This document shows positions 46,530 to 59,884 of a stretch of 64,000 bases of DNA, one piece after another; the first letter of the stretch is position 1; each line of letters starts with the position of its first letter. The position numbers and the translations under genes are program-made. Below the pieces are notes generated by a model. The model was not told where the DNA came from. It was given only the letters and a program-made list of their open reading frames with translations, and did not search any database. Source of the stretch: Synanceia verrucosa (lineage: Eukaryota; Chordata; Actinopteri; Perciformes; Synanceiidae); contig CM056563.1 of assembly GCA_029721515.1 (NCBI GenBank), positions 12,684,454 through 12,748,453 of the forward strand. The letters run 5' to 3'.

Positions 46530-47967
46530 TGTGGATTGTAGTGGGGAGTTAGCTCCTTGGTGCCGCCCCAGAAACCCCTCAGTTCTCTGACACCTCTTAC
46601 ATTCATTCTCAGCACCTGATCAACACACTAGGATAGTGAAGGATATATAGGATAGTGATGCAGGACAGATGTGTGCTGTTTCCAGACTTCTGTTTAAATG
46701 GACACTTGAGTGTCTGCTCAGGTTCTCCCTTCCCTGCCGGGTTACCCCACACTCCCTGTCTGCCTATATCTACATATCTACAGTAATTGGCATTTTCCAT
46801 CTGGCAGGTCCTATATCTCCTTCATGGTATTTCTATGGCAACCAGCAGTGGGGGCCTTCGTTGAGTGAGTTAGCTGTGCCCCTTGGGCCGAGGCGTCTAG
46901 CCGACTGCCTTCTACTAAAACCTGTCAAGAGAGCATTTTCTTACTGCCCATTTAATAAGGTGCAGTAAATAGTGAGATGCTCTAATAATACCCAATTGTG
47001 TTTAGGCTTGTAATTATGAGCCAGCGAGCTACCTGGATACATCTGCCTTACTGGGGCTCCAAAATGTATTTATTAATTTTGTGCTAATCTATGAAATACC
47101 TCTCACTGTATGAGTTTATTGCAAGAAATTACATGAGCTGATTCCACATAATCAATTGGCTCATATTCCTGGATGCTCCCGGTGATAATAACTTTTCTCC
47201 TGTCATGGGATAAGTGGAGTTTAAATTCTCTTTCAGGCTGATGTGAAAATGAGGAGAGTAATAGCATAATGTCTCAGGTATTTGACTTAATAGAGATAAA
47301 GACAGATTTTCTTTTGTGTGTATTTTAACATTGATTTTGTCTTCTCCAGAGTCTCCCACATTATGCGACACTTATTACTGTCTCTCTCACATTGTGTCTG
47401 CCTCCTCATCCACTCTCTTTACCTCTCTTCTTTTCATCTCTCTGTCACTGTCGCTGTCTCTCTTTAGCCTCTTCCCCACCCTCACTGAAAAGAGATGAAA
47501 TGAAAACAGGATAAGAGTTTTGAGGGTCTGTCCCAGCAGCTCTGGCAGCAAGGAGTTTGAGAGCTTGTCAAGATAACAGTGGAACTAATACACACATATT
47601 GAAAACTCACACACTCTGTGCCCCCAATAAAGACATTTGTATGTGAGGGATGGGAGGACAGCAGAGGAGGAGGTGAAGTCTTTGTGAGTGGATGCATTAA
47701 CAGGAAAACACTCTCCTTGAGATGGAAAAAATATGCTTTTGTAGGTTGAAGAGGGAGGGGGATAATGGAGGACCCAGCAGCACTTGTTCTGTTTCTCAGG
47801 CCAGGCTTGTCATTTTTCTGTCATTCTCACAGCAGCATACAAAATGCCAAGACGCCTTTCTCTCTTTCTGTGTTTTATCTGTGATGAGCAGCAAAAAAAG
47901 AAGCCAGTATGTTCACTCCAAAAAAAGAAGGAAATTTCACTACTGTTGAGTACAAACTATATCATTA
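46530..47967. other. Intergenic, no gene seen
   Basis: The 46960-47240 stretch is unique and rich in TAATTA/ATTAATT-like words, possibly conserved non-coding DNA. The rest is pyrimidine-rich or unremarkable. Confidence 0.35.
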
Positions 47968-48644
47968 CCTCTGCCAAGGAAGTTATGTTTTCACCAGGGT
48001 TTGTTGATTTGTTTGTTGGTTTGCAAAATAACTCAAAAAGTTATCAACAGATTTTGACAAAATTGTCAGGATTGGTCGGAAGTGGCCTAACTTAAAACTG
48101 ATTAATTTTTGGTGGTGATCGGATCCGATTCAAGGTCATCAAGGTCAAATGAAAGGTCACGCCATAGTAATGTATGGGAGATTTTGCATATTTCTGAACT
48201 CTCCAGGGTGTACAATTTTCAGCCAATCATCACCTAATTTGGTATATAAACTAATATAGGAATCCAGAAGCCACCAATTCAGTTTGGTCAACATCAGTAA
48301 AATGGTCAAGGTCACCAAGGTCAAATATGCATTTTTAACCATAACTTCATGCAGGAAGGAGCTAGAGCAATGCAACTGACCTCAAAATCTCTGGAATTCT
48401 CAAATTGTATTTGCAAAGTTTTACTGATATTTTGGTTTTTTTTAAAATTCAAATTCAAATGTGACAAAATATGAAATAGAAAAAATAAATAAAAAGTACA
48501 TGATATTAATGTGAATACAATGTTAAATGTGGGTTTCAAGGTGAGTCAAAATCAACACATTCACTCTTAGGCGTTGTGGGCTTGCAGGAGTATACGCTCT
48601 CTCAGAATGCTGCCTTAGTGGAGGTCTGCACTCTCTGAGTGCTT
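47968..48644 (-). repeat. Dispersed repeat R2, reverse copy
   Basis: The reverse complement of the block at 34488-35031, with a longer far end reaching GTGGAGGTCTGCACTCTCTG. Shared segments include AACTGATTAATTTTTGGTGG and CAAGGTCACCAAGGTCAAAT. Confidence 0.75.
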
Positions 48645-50458
48645 TTCTCGTTATGTTTGAATACCAAAAATTGTGAGTTTTTCATCTCAACTTGAGTTAG
48701 TTGCATTGTTTGAAAGTAAAAATGTGCAAAGTCAAGTTTACTTGGCTGTGTTGGTTTCCCCAATGCGACTGTGTTTTGTAAAACTTAAGACGGTAGCTTA
48801 TCCCTTGGACACCGTACATCCTCTCACTCAAGATCACACGGGTAACGGGTAAAGCCTATTTTCACTAGCTGTCTACACTAAATAAAAGACAAATGTGGGT
48901 TTTTCACCCCCCCAACAGGTTTTCTATCCATCATTAGGCATGTATTGGACAAATTAATGCGGCATGGTGGTGCAGTGGTTAGCACTGTCACGATCTCGAT
49001 AACCTAATATTGCTTTAATGTGTTTTCATATTATTCGCTGAACTTAACCATATCACATTCGTTTAATGTAGGCTTTATACATAAAAAAGAAGTCAATCCA
49101 GTTAAGTACTTAAGTTACTGTTGTATAATATACTTAAATCTATTGAGTAAATCATATGAAAACATTTTATTAATACCTACCTAACACTTGACATAACATT
49201 TTTAAGTAAATCCAACAGAAATTTTCTTCGAGTGTTGTTAAAAGTGTTTTAACATGTTGTAAGGTACTTTAACATGTACAGGTCCGTGAAAGCAATCGTT
49301 GCATATGTAGACAGTATGATTGCTGTGTCTCATCCACACAGGCTGTCACATGCTGGGTGTTTCTACACTGGTGTGCACATCCTGTACAGACAGTTTGATT
49401 TTTCCTTGTAACTCTGGTACTTTCCAGCCCTCATGTGACCATACCTGTCATACCGTACATGGCTGGTCATGTGCTATCAACCTCATTTGACAGGTAATCA
49501 AATAAACACACTGCTTTAAGTGCAATAACAGTGTATCACTTTATAACAAGGCAGTGTATTCATACGTCAAATGCAGCAGGTGAATATTTGTGCTTTCTCC
49601 ACATTGCATTGCATTGCTGTAAGACACCCTAATGTCCTAAGGGGCCATAAAGAGATATACGACCTGCTGGGCTGCTGTCAGAGCAGTTCTTTTAATTTTG
49701 CCGATTTGGACCATTTTGGGCTTTCCTAAATGGATCTTTCGAGGGTATTAACGGTGTCTCATCATAACCCACGAGTGTTTAGTTTTCACTGCTACAAAAC
49801 ACTGCAGCAGCTGATTTCACTGATTCATTCCTCCCAAGGGAAAAGAGCTGGCATAGCTGTAATGTAATAATGCCGAGGCAACCAGGCCATTTTCTTATTT
49901 ATTTAATTTTTTTTCCAGTTTTCATGGGGAGTAAAAGGGAAGGTGGAGAAAAGAAAGAGATGAGCAGAGGGGGTTTCATGCTGGTGAAAAAGGAAAATCC
50001 TGAAAGAATGAGACTTGAGCATGGTTTATCTAACCTCACCTCTAACTCTGACTGTTGATGAGATCACAGACACAATCATCGACATCAAGACGCCTCCCAT
50101 ATGTGGTTGTGTTAGCTTCTGTCACTGCGTGTGTTGTTTCAGTCCCACTGCTGCACCACACGGGGTGTCTCAGGGGTGTGTTACTCGCTGCATGTTGCTG
50201 TGATTTAGAGGCCTGTTGACCAGAGTTAGAGGAACAGATATCCTCGGGCTGCATTCGCAGCAGATGCCACTGTACACACAGAGCTGTAGCATGCCAGAAA
50301 TGATTGCTGTAGTCTCTTGGTGGTTCAAGATCAATATTGTCATGTTTACAGTTACTGCTAGGTATGATTTTGGTTATCGCCTTACATTTCATTAATTGCC
50401 AGCAGATTTTCTTTAAATAGGCGAATAATATTATTATAAATTGTATTTAATGGCTCAA
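48645..50458. other. Intergenic with a SINE head fragment
   Basis: 48957-48992 (GCGGCATGGTGGTGCAGTGG, TTAGCACTGTCACG) is a truncated SINE head. No gene seen. The AT-rich rest has no recognisable feature. Confidence 0.4.
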
Positions 50459-50849
50459 ACTTTTAGCTTTTCCATCCATCCATCCATCCATCCATCCATC
50501 CATCCATTATCTACCGCTTATCCTCACATAGGGTTGCAGGGGGGCTGGAGCCTATCCCAGCTGTCTTAGGGTGGAAGGCAGGGTACACCCTGGACAAGTC
50601 TCCAGTTCATCACAGGACACATACAGACAGACAACCACTCACACTCACATTCACACCTATGGTCAATTTCAATTGGCCAATTAACCTAATCCCCATGCAT
50701 GTTTTTGGATGGTGGGAGGAAGCCGGAGTACCTGGAGAGAACCCACACAGACACGGGGAGAACATGCAAACTCCACACAGAATGGCCCCGGGCCCGGAAT
50801 CAAACCCAGTACCTTCTTGCTGTGACGTGACAGTGCTACTTTTAGCTTT
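50459..50849 (-). mobile_element. Complete SINE, reverse orientation, 12-bp target duplication
   Basis: The same SINE as at 45683, on the minus strand, spanning 50471-50837. The (CCAT)n run at 50471-50508 is its tail. The B box reads as GGAATCAAACCC on the + strand, a mutated form. ACTTTTAGCTTT flanks both ends (50459-50470 and 50838-50849). Confidence 0.88.
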
Positions 50850-52129
50850 CATACCAGTGATTTCCAGCCAGGGAGTTACTTCTGCAGCTTCCAGAAGATA
50901 TGTGATAGGATTGTTGCTCAACTAATAAAAAGAAAAAAAGAAATGACCTGATTATATGATTGAAAAATTTTATTAAGCACAGCTGACTAAAAGTAATGAA
51001 TAAACAGGTGCATATCGTGGGCTCAGAAAACATCAGAAAACATATTTCGACAAGCTTTTCAGATTTGCCACATGTACTGTGGGCTCATTACAATACAACG
51101 CCCACTTCTTGGGAGCTACTTTTGCAAAGGTGCACCACCTTTTACAACAGTTGTTGACTGTGTTGGTGTAACGCCTGGACAAACACTGTATTCATCTTGT
51201 TTTTTTTTTTGTATCCAGCTGTGACTGTATGAATACTGTGCTGAAGCATATAGGTGCATCATTTAACAAAGAGGAAATGTGTTTTGACTTGAGGTATCAT
51301 TAAACACATAATGTAATGTCAGTCTTATCTGCTGCAGTATATGAATATTATCCATATCAGCAAATCAGATCATATTAAATTGTTACCCAGCCTCTCCATA
51401 ACAGGTTATATATCCAAATGTTTAATCTGTTTCACAGTGTATTCTCTTGCATCTTAACCCATTTTGTTTTTAGCTTCTCTGTTACGACCCTCCTCTCTCT
51501 CTCTTCTGTCTCTGCTCGTCTCACTGTCTGTCTGCCTGTCTGTCTCTCTGGGGAGAAGGCCGAGGGCATTATGTGCTGCTATGAATGATTCATCGCCCTC
51601 TGTGGTGTGTATGTGCTCGGACTAGAAAACAAGGAGGGAAAGAGGGGCGAGGTAGATGGTTGCAGGAAGGGGAGATGAGGTGACAGGAGACAGAACATAG
51701 CCAGAGGTGGAGGACAGCAGCAGGGACTATGAAACAGACATTATGAGGTTTGACACAAAACAATGGAAATAAGATTTGTTTTTCTTTTCTTTGTTTTTTG
51801 GCCAGAGTGATCTACCTGTGTGCTCAAAATGCACGCAATGACCATAATGTCATTTCATTAACACTGAGTTTATCTTGTTTTTTGCTTTAAGGACAGTCTT
51901 TTCATCCATTAACAGAACATTTCTGAAATTAATGCTCTCATTACTACTTATGGCTGCACAGTCTTCAGGGTGCTAATTGTAATTCATTGTCCTTGTAAAA
52001 ATCATTGTCCCATTAATCTAAATGAGGCGGAGGCTTGTTTAATTCTTTGTCTTATCTGCTTTATTCCTCCTTTCATATCACAATAGCAGAAATAATTCTC
52101 CCAAAACACCTTTCCCACATGCTGTTGAC
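50850..52129. other. Intergenic, no gene seen
   Basis: Includes a CTCT/TGTC pyrimidine run (51480-51550). 51960-52100 may belong to the conserved-looking block that follows. Confidence 0.4.
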
Positions 52130-52340
52130 CTCTCATAAATTCATAGCTATGCAAGCAGTAAACACTCACCTCATAAAGGCGAGACCCCTGAAATAACTTT
52201 ATCTTTCCTTATCTAATTTCCCACGACCCGGAATGGATTATCCACCGGATGATTAAGACCTACTGAATAATTAAGTGGACAATAATGCTAATTCATGAAT
52301 AGTATATCTGTTTATGATGGCGAGGCACAGATAGCGGTTG
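52130..52340. promoter_or_regulatory. Candidate conserved enhancer block
   Basis: Non-repetitive DNA with GGATTATCCACCGGATGATT (paired GATTA bicoid/OTX-like cores), TTAAGTGG (NK homeobox type, 52271-52278) directly next to ACAATA (SOX-like, 52279-52284), TATCTTTCCTTATCT (GATA-like) and CTAATTCATGAATAG. The motif density is unlike its flanks. Conservation is untested. Confidence 0.35.
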
Positions 52341-54470
52341 CCGAGGCGCTGACAGGAAGATTGATGCAGTGGCCTAGATAGGATCTCTCCAGTGAGGGGA
52401 TGCTGTTCACTGCCATGCTGCCCATATTCATTAGGCCACTGTCAATGACTTCTGTGCGTAACGACATACTTATGTATAATTTACAGGCACATCCCAAGGC
52501 AGAGGTGGTATACGTGGTGGAATGGAACAAATGGTGTCTTTTTCTGTTACACGCCATGTGGAGTTTTGCGGTACCATCCTACAGTATGTTTCCAAAGGGT
52601 TGTGACTGATCAATTCCTCTCTTTGAGTTAGGTTGATTACATTTTGATATTATTCATCTCTTTCTCTCTGAAGTGTAACTGAATGTGTGTAGTGAAGCAG
52701 GCAATATGTCCAGTATGTTTTCATATGTACATGTACGCCAGCAGTCTGCCGAGCTGTGGTCTGTCACATAGGCAGATGGTGGACTTGACAGTGATTTGTA
52801 CTGTGTGATGCAGTGCAATAAAGGCCTTGTTGTATTATTGCATGTATAGATGTGTGTGAGGCATCTCTGTGCAAATTTGGATGCAGATTAAGACAAATCA
52901 GCATCAGATGCATGTGTGTACAGACTGAATCCTCCAGCTTCAAAATAAATTAAACAGATCCTCCTTCCAGACCACCCCAGCCTGATCTGCTGGTGCAGCC
53001 CAGTGCCGCAGATCCTGTAGCACCCCAGCAGACAGTTTGATTACATTTGCGATTGGAGTCGTGGCCAAGCGGTGGTGAATTATTCCTGAGCAGTTACCTT
53101 GCCGTAGCTGCCGGGGAAACGAAGCAGTTAAGCTGCATTTGTCCCACTACTGCTGACCTTGGAGGTCACTCACAGGAAGAAGACATTCATCACTCTGACA
53201 TATGGAAGCTGTGGGGAGAAGAGGATGGTGTGTGTAGCAACTATTACAGTATTATTCCACCTAACACTTCTGTGCTCCTGATACCATTAAAGATATGCAG
53301 TATAAACGTCTTTATTTATTTACTGTATTTATCTATTCAGCTTGTATAGATGCTGTGTTCTGTGTGAGTGCTTATTGAAATTAGTTTAAGATACGATGGT
53401 TTGACAAACACATGCTCTCGTGTGTGGTGATGGAGCCCATTTTCACTCCTTCTGTCTGTGTACAAAATCTTGAGCAGCAGGCAAATAGCAGCCGTGGCTA
53501 TTGTTGCCCAAGTGTCTATTTGCTCACTAAAAAGACTCATTATGTTACGAAAGATTGATATCTCTGCCCACAAGGACTTTAATCTCTTCTCAAATGAAAA
53601 CAGAAACACTCACAGCCGCTGGTGGGCCGACACTTTCAGCTCTGTAGCACGTTCACCACTCTCCACCCCCTCGCCAAACAGCAGAGTGACCTTGGCAGGT
53701 GCGCTCTTTGCTGACTTTGAAGGATGACAAACTGACAAGTTTTCATAGCGTATTACTGTGTATCACTGTGTTATCTCTTCCCTCCCAGTGGGAGGAATGT
53801 GCTTCACATTTGTGTGGATCTGTCAGTCTTTTACTGAGGACACAGAGGAAGATTTAATGTTGGTCATCAGCCAAAAGGGAGGGAAAAATATTTTGAAGAT
53901 ATGTCACAAAGAAACAGAGAATGAGAAAGAGATGGGACAGAAAGCTTTAAAAAAAAAAAAGAAGAACAAAGCATTAAGAAGCCAAATTAATGTTTGCTGA
54001 AGCTTAATTGTTGTGCGAATCCATAAAGGCACATGGTTATATTTATGCATGCCATAAATATGATTAGCAATCTGGGTGCTTCTCTACAAACATAATGCTA
54101 TCTGTATGGGGGGGCCAACGCCCAACCACACAGTCTGATTAGCTGCAACGTAACATCACTTAGCTGTCTTTCTATTACCGCACAATCTAAGAAGTGAAGT
54201 GTGCTGACACATCACTTAAATTTAATTGCAGATTTTCTTATTTGGAAGTCACTGACTGAAGTGTTAAAATGACGATGAAAGAGAGAAATTTGTTGCATCG
54301 TCACTCTGGACAAAGCTTAGTGGAAACACTGCTCACCATGAATGTTTGTTCTTGGTGGTGATTCATTGGATGTGTTCCTTTAATGTGTGAAAACTTTCAG
54401 TTGATCCTTTACTAGTTTCAGCTGCTCTTCCACATGTTATTCTGAAAGAAATACGCCTTTATGGTGAGCA
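52341..54470. other. Intergenic, no gene seen
   Basis: Unique-looking DNA with an A-run at 53950. No coding or RNA feature recognised. Confidence 0.4.
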
Positions 54471-54825
54471 AAGTTTTCAAAAAATTTCATTCAGTCCCTC
54501 TAGTTGCAGAGTTCACTGGTGCTAGGCTAAGGCAAGTCAATGGTTCTAGTTAGCCTGCCATTAAAAACGATCTTACCCACTCCACAGTGCACCCGAGGCA
54601 AGGTTGGTTTTATGTCTAAAATTTTTCTATCAACACAGACATTTACATCGATAGACTGGCGTTATAACTGATCTGCCTCGGGTGCACTGCGGAGTGGATA
54701 AGACTGTTTTTAATGGTTAAGACTGTTTTTAATGGTAGGCTAAACTAGAACCATTGACTTGCATTAGCCTAGCACCAGTGAACTCTGCAACTAGAAGGAC
54801 TGAATTAATTTTTTTTGAAAACTGT
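54471..54825. repeat. Fold-back element with about 130-bp arms
   Basis: The left arm (54471-54604) holds AGTTTTCAAAAAATTTCATT, TAGTTGCAGAGTTCACTGGT and CACTCCACAGTGCACCCGAG. The right arm (54674-54825) is its reverse complement with scattered differences, across a roughly 70-bp loop. The right arm also has a 20-bp tandem doublet (TTAAGACTGTTTTTAATGGT). No open frame. MITE-like. Confidence 0.85.
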
Positions 54826-57800
54826 CTCCACACGTCTCCGACACTCCGACTCACTTGGAAATGTTGAAAATCCTGAACTACCTACCTTTACCTTTACCAT
54901 GGCCTACCTTTAAACCTGTCTCTCAACAAGATGGGATGCCAAGTTGAGCATAATACTGCCTTTTGGCACTTCAGGCAGAAGACACTGATATAAGAAAGTC
55001 ATAGTTTACTCACTCTACAGGACATCAGGCAACCGATCTGTGACCTGCTGTCTCACTTCACTTCAAACTTATCTAACAAAATTAGATGAGTCGTGCAGCA
55101 TCTTGTGCTTCTCAGATGACTGCTGGAGGAATAATACAGGCAGAGAGGAGGAAAAGAAGGAGGATATGTGGGGCTGTGCTGTGCAGAAATGTTCTCATTT
55201 TTGCAAATGATTTGAACTCCATTTAGTCTATTGCATACTGTAGCTTTAAATTCACATTACTGTTTCAATGGTATTTCATTTCCCCTCTAAAAGTGATATT
55301 CAGCTGTGGAAGAAGGATTCAGAACTAGTAGTAAAAATGGGAACTATTGCACATAGAAATACTATTTTGACATTAAAATGTCACCTACAATACGTAAGTA
55401 TTAGCAAAAAGACTTCATGTTATAAGAATTAAAAAATTGCCCCCTCTGAATGTATTATGTTATTGGATTATTTCAACTAATGTATTCATGTTTAAATATC
55501 ATGTTATTGTTACTGCCTTCCGCCCTAAGAGAGCTGCGACCCTATGAGGATAAGTGGTAGAAAATGGATGGATGGATGTTATTGTTATATATGATGGAGA
55601 TTGGTGACATGTTTTATATGGCAAACTAGTCACTATAGTAATTATAACTTATAACATATAAATGTAATGAGTAAAAGACTATAATGTTTTGATTGGAGTG
55701 GAGTCAAAGTGTGCAGTAGCATGAAATGGAAATATTTATAGTACAAACACCTCCATGTTTACATATAGAATTGATATTTTCTACTTCAGCATATAAGCAG
55801 ATTATTCAAATCATCGGTAAAGTTACTGTTACATACATATAAGACAACATGTGACCTGCTTCTGTGTGTCATAAGTTGTGTTTCTAACCTTTATTTCAAT
55901 CAATACAAATGCCTCTTGGCTCCTGAGGACCATAGTCTCTCCTCTTCCCTACCAAATGACACTTTGATTGACCCTGCTGCATTTCCCACAGGGTCAGGTT
56001 GTTATGGTAACAATGTGACCATTGAACTTTACCCTCAGCCAGACAGGTCAGCTAGCCAGCGTCGTAATTGAATTTCTCAGATTCACATCGACTGACTGCG
56101 TGCTCTGATCAATGCCGCTAACGTCCTCAGCCAAGACAGCAAGGTCAGGTTTTCTTCTCTTCAGCCTGACTTACACACAAACACACACATTTAGATGGTC
56201 TAATTGAGTCAGCCAGTCAATACATTGCAAATATTTTCAAATATTTAAAGGGAGTTTCTATTCGTTTACATCACAGATACATCTTTGACACTCAAAGGTA
56301 AAGAATAAACTCAATAAACTACTGACAGTCCGTTTGGAAAAATGACGAAGGTCCCAAAATAGTAAAGTAGCAGTAGTAGTATAATCTAAATTAATATATT
56401 TCTGATTTATGCTACGCTTGTCACAACTTCTATGTGATATTATCCCATCCTTACATCATTTCTGTTCATGATTAACAATATACAATCCAGCCACACCAAC
56501 TAAATTAAAAGAGACATAATGTTACGATGAGTAGTAAATATTTTTAAGCTGGTTAAGTAAACAAGAGCAACCTGCAATGCATAATTGGATATGCCATCCA
56601 CTGGGCCTGCAAACAGTGGGCTGCTTTCTTTGTCATTTCTGACATTAGTTGACCTAAATCTAACTGTTCTTCTAATGGTTCACTGCTAGCTACTACATGC
56701 TCCTATTCACACACCAGCTACCAATTTTATTTAATCTCTTTTCCTTCACATGAAATTACATGCCACATGGTCTATTTCATCTTAACGACCACACAACCTG
56801 AGTTGGTAGACTCTCATTCAGTTTAATATTGCACAGAGACAATGTATAGTGCATTCAGTCACACAACAAGCTGCATTTATACAGACAGGCAAAAAATAAT
56901 TACATTTGAATCTCCTAATTAACCCATTTCTGAGCATATAGCAAGTCATAAAATAATAACCTCAGCTAAAATGCCAATAAAATGTGCAATCACAACATTG
57001 TTGAATCGGTGTTTTCATCACTATTAATAGAACAGCGAGAAGATGGTATCATCCACACTGTTGTAGCTGTGGAAATATCTCACACATTCACTGTTTTAAA
57101 AAGATTCAGGTGATCCATCTACTGCCATAACACACAGGAAATTCATCACCATGGCGTTTGATTAGTTCCTCCCCTCCCCTCCTCTACATACACTCGTATT
57201 CCATCATCTTGGAGACTGAATAATTGTGTTTTGCCACCGTCAGTGTAATGCATATCCCTCCGATTATCCAGATGTGGGTGACACCATGATCCATATGCCT
57301 GCTACACTGCAGTACAGATGGTTGTGTAATTGCGAGCACACGGCGGTGATCACCCTGCTTTTGTAATCAGATTCATAGTAATTTCTGTTGGGTGTTCACG
57401 TTTGATGTTTCCACAATCATTTCCTTATCAGATGCCACTGGAGTGTCATTTAGAGTGGACTTCCGTATGTGCTAATGAGGGTATTTACTCAGCACCAGAT
57501 CTGGCTCATTGAGTGGTGACATTTTGGCCCGGCAGGCACTCCAATCCGCATTTGTTTCTCCTCGGTTCGATGGTGGAGATAAGGTTTCCACTGAGCCAAG
57601 CACGAGGGAATTTCTCCGTCTGACGTGACCAAAATATTGACTTGTGGAAGTGACTGGTTTCCCCAGTGGTGAAAATATATCTGAACTTGGTGGTCTGAAG
57701 GACCACTTTATTATATGTTTTAATTGAAATGCAGCACTGTTATGTACTTCAATCTAGATCAAATACAGTTTGTTTGTTTGTTTGGAATCGATTCAAATAT

Positions 57801-57984
57801 GCACAAATGTAACTGCTCTCAAATACATAAGTGTTACCTATATACCCAATATCCCAAAACAGACATTTCCCATAAGGGACTTTTCTGTCTGTACAGTATA
57901 TGACATCATACATATATGACATACATAGATATACATATATACTTTGGCCCTTGTTTTAGATTTACAGTCTTTTCAGTGGGGAGC
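54826..57984. other. Intergenic with a SINE tail fragment
   Basis: 55515-55578 (ACTGCCTTCCGCCCTAAGAG through GATGGATGGATG) is the 3' end of the SINE family. The stretch 57100-57500 is unique and could be conserved non-coding DNA. No gene seen. Confidence 0.4.
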
Positions 57985-58200
57985 TCAAGTCAAGTCAATG
58001 TTATTCATCTAGCCTAAAATCACAAACTTGCCTCAAAGTTTTTAATGACCTGAATAACATATGACACCCTCTATCCTTGATTTGGAAAGAAAATATTCCC
58101 CCGAAAAGCTGCTTTAACAGGAAAAAGGGAGAAAAAACCTCAGAGGACAGGAGGGATGTCTCTTCCAGCAGATATGCAGTACATGCAGTACTAATATATT
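57985..58200 (+). repeat. Dispersed fish repeat
   Basis: AAGTCAAGTCAATGTTATTC, CTAAAATCACAAACTTGCCT and AAAAAACCTCAGAGGACAGG match a repeat type abundant in fish genomes. A short relative is at 28605. Confidence 0.6.
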
Positions 58201-59066
58201 ATGAAGAATATGGATCCAAAAATATGGAAGCAGCTTCCAGGTGACATCGAACACTCCTACCATCGTATCCTCTTATGTCACATATGAATTTGCCCCATTT
58301 GCTCCATCCCTGCCCACATTGTAAGGGAACAGGTTAGGTGAGTACTAATGTGTGTCTAAGCCCTGTGATGTACTGTTAACATGCTCAAGGTGTCTACATG
58401 CCTGCTGGCTGGGATAACCACCAGCCAGCTATGGCCCTAAAAGGATTAAGTGAGTTGAAAGAGTAAATAGTCTGAACATTGTTGCAGAAGCCCCCACAAC
58501 CTGCCAATGATGTGGCTCAAGCAGCAAAACATTTAGAATCGACATAAGAGAACGTGAAGTGACACAAATAAAAATGAAACCCAGTGGAGGAAGTAGTCAG
58601 AAAATGCAAAAATACCCCACTATGAATGAAATGACAGGTGACACAAGTATTTTCATCAGCTCATCATAATGTTTTCCATGAAAAGTTAAAATCTGAAATA
58701 GCCAAATTAAAGTGGTTAGGCATTATTTTTGCATATTCTGTACTTCTGAATACAGTTGCACCATAATTTCATTTTCCATCCATAATAACTGTAAGACACA
58801 CATTACATTGCCTGTCCACAGTTATATATTTACATTTGTTTTATTCTGCTCCATTTTATTACAGTATAATTGGATTAGTTTAAACTTTCTTATCATTATA
58901 CATGTCACACGTACAAGGCAATGATTGCATCCGACCAGAAGTGCAAAAGCAGCAACAAATAAATGCTAATATATAAGAAATAAGAATATACATGTAATAG
59001 GAATATCCATATGGTAGAATATGCATGTGCCAGAATATAGGTTATGGGATGACATATAAATATTTA
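58201..59066. other. Intergenic, no gene seen
   Basis: AT-rich; nothing recognised. Confidence 0.4.
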
Positions 59067-59497
59067 CAGGATATACAGAGTACATATTATATAATATTAT
59101 ACATAATATTTACAGTATATACAGAGTACATATTATATAATATTATACATAATATTTACAGTATATACAGAGGACATATATAATATTATACATAATATTT
59201 ACAGTATATACAGAGGACATATATAATATTATACATAATATTTACAGTATATACAGAGTGCATATTATATAATATTATACATAATATTTACAGTATATAC
59301 AGAGGACATATATAATATTATACATAATATTTACAGTATATACAGAGTACATATTATATAATATTATACATAATATTTACAGTATATACAGAGTACATAT
59401 TATATAATATTATACATAATATTTACAGTATATACAGAGGACATATATAATATTATACATAATATTTACAGTATATACAGAGTGCATATTATATCAT
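59067..59497 (+). repeat. Tandem repeat of interleaved 43-bp and 46-bp units
   Basis: About ten units built on TATACAGAG(G/T)(A/G)CATAT, then TAATATTATACATAATATTT and ACAGTA. Units with AGGAC are 43 bp and units with AGTAC or AGTGC are 46 bp. The two types alternate in a mixed order, which suggests higher-order expansion. Confidence 0.9.
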
Positions 59498-59884
59498 ATT
59501 ATATTGCACTCACAGGTGTACACCTCAGTGCCACAGATTTACCTTCATAATCCTCTTCTGTTTCACTTTTGTTCTGCTTGTTTTGTATTGTTTTGTTTGT
59601 AATTCATGGTGTATCATGATTAGCACCTTGACAACAGCAACATTTTGTCCCTGTATACTTTGTACATAGAAATGACAATAAATAAATGAATAAATAATAA
59701 ACTCACTGTTTAATTTTCCTACTGTGTATGGCAACACCACTATTGCTTTTAGTAGAAACTGTGCCCTCTGTTGGTGTGTGAACAGCACGGTTGCACAAAC
59801 TGCAGGCTGATATGCTGTTATTATTAAATTTATACCGTTTATAAATATGTATCATCGTTGGACGTTTGACTTTTCACACGCAGT
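59498..59884. other. Intergenic, upstream of a promoter
   Basis: No gene seen. Confidence 0.4.
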
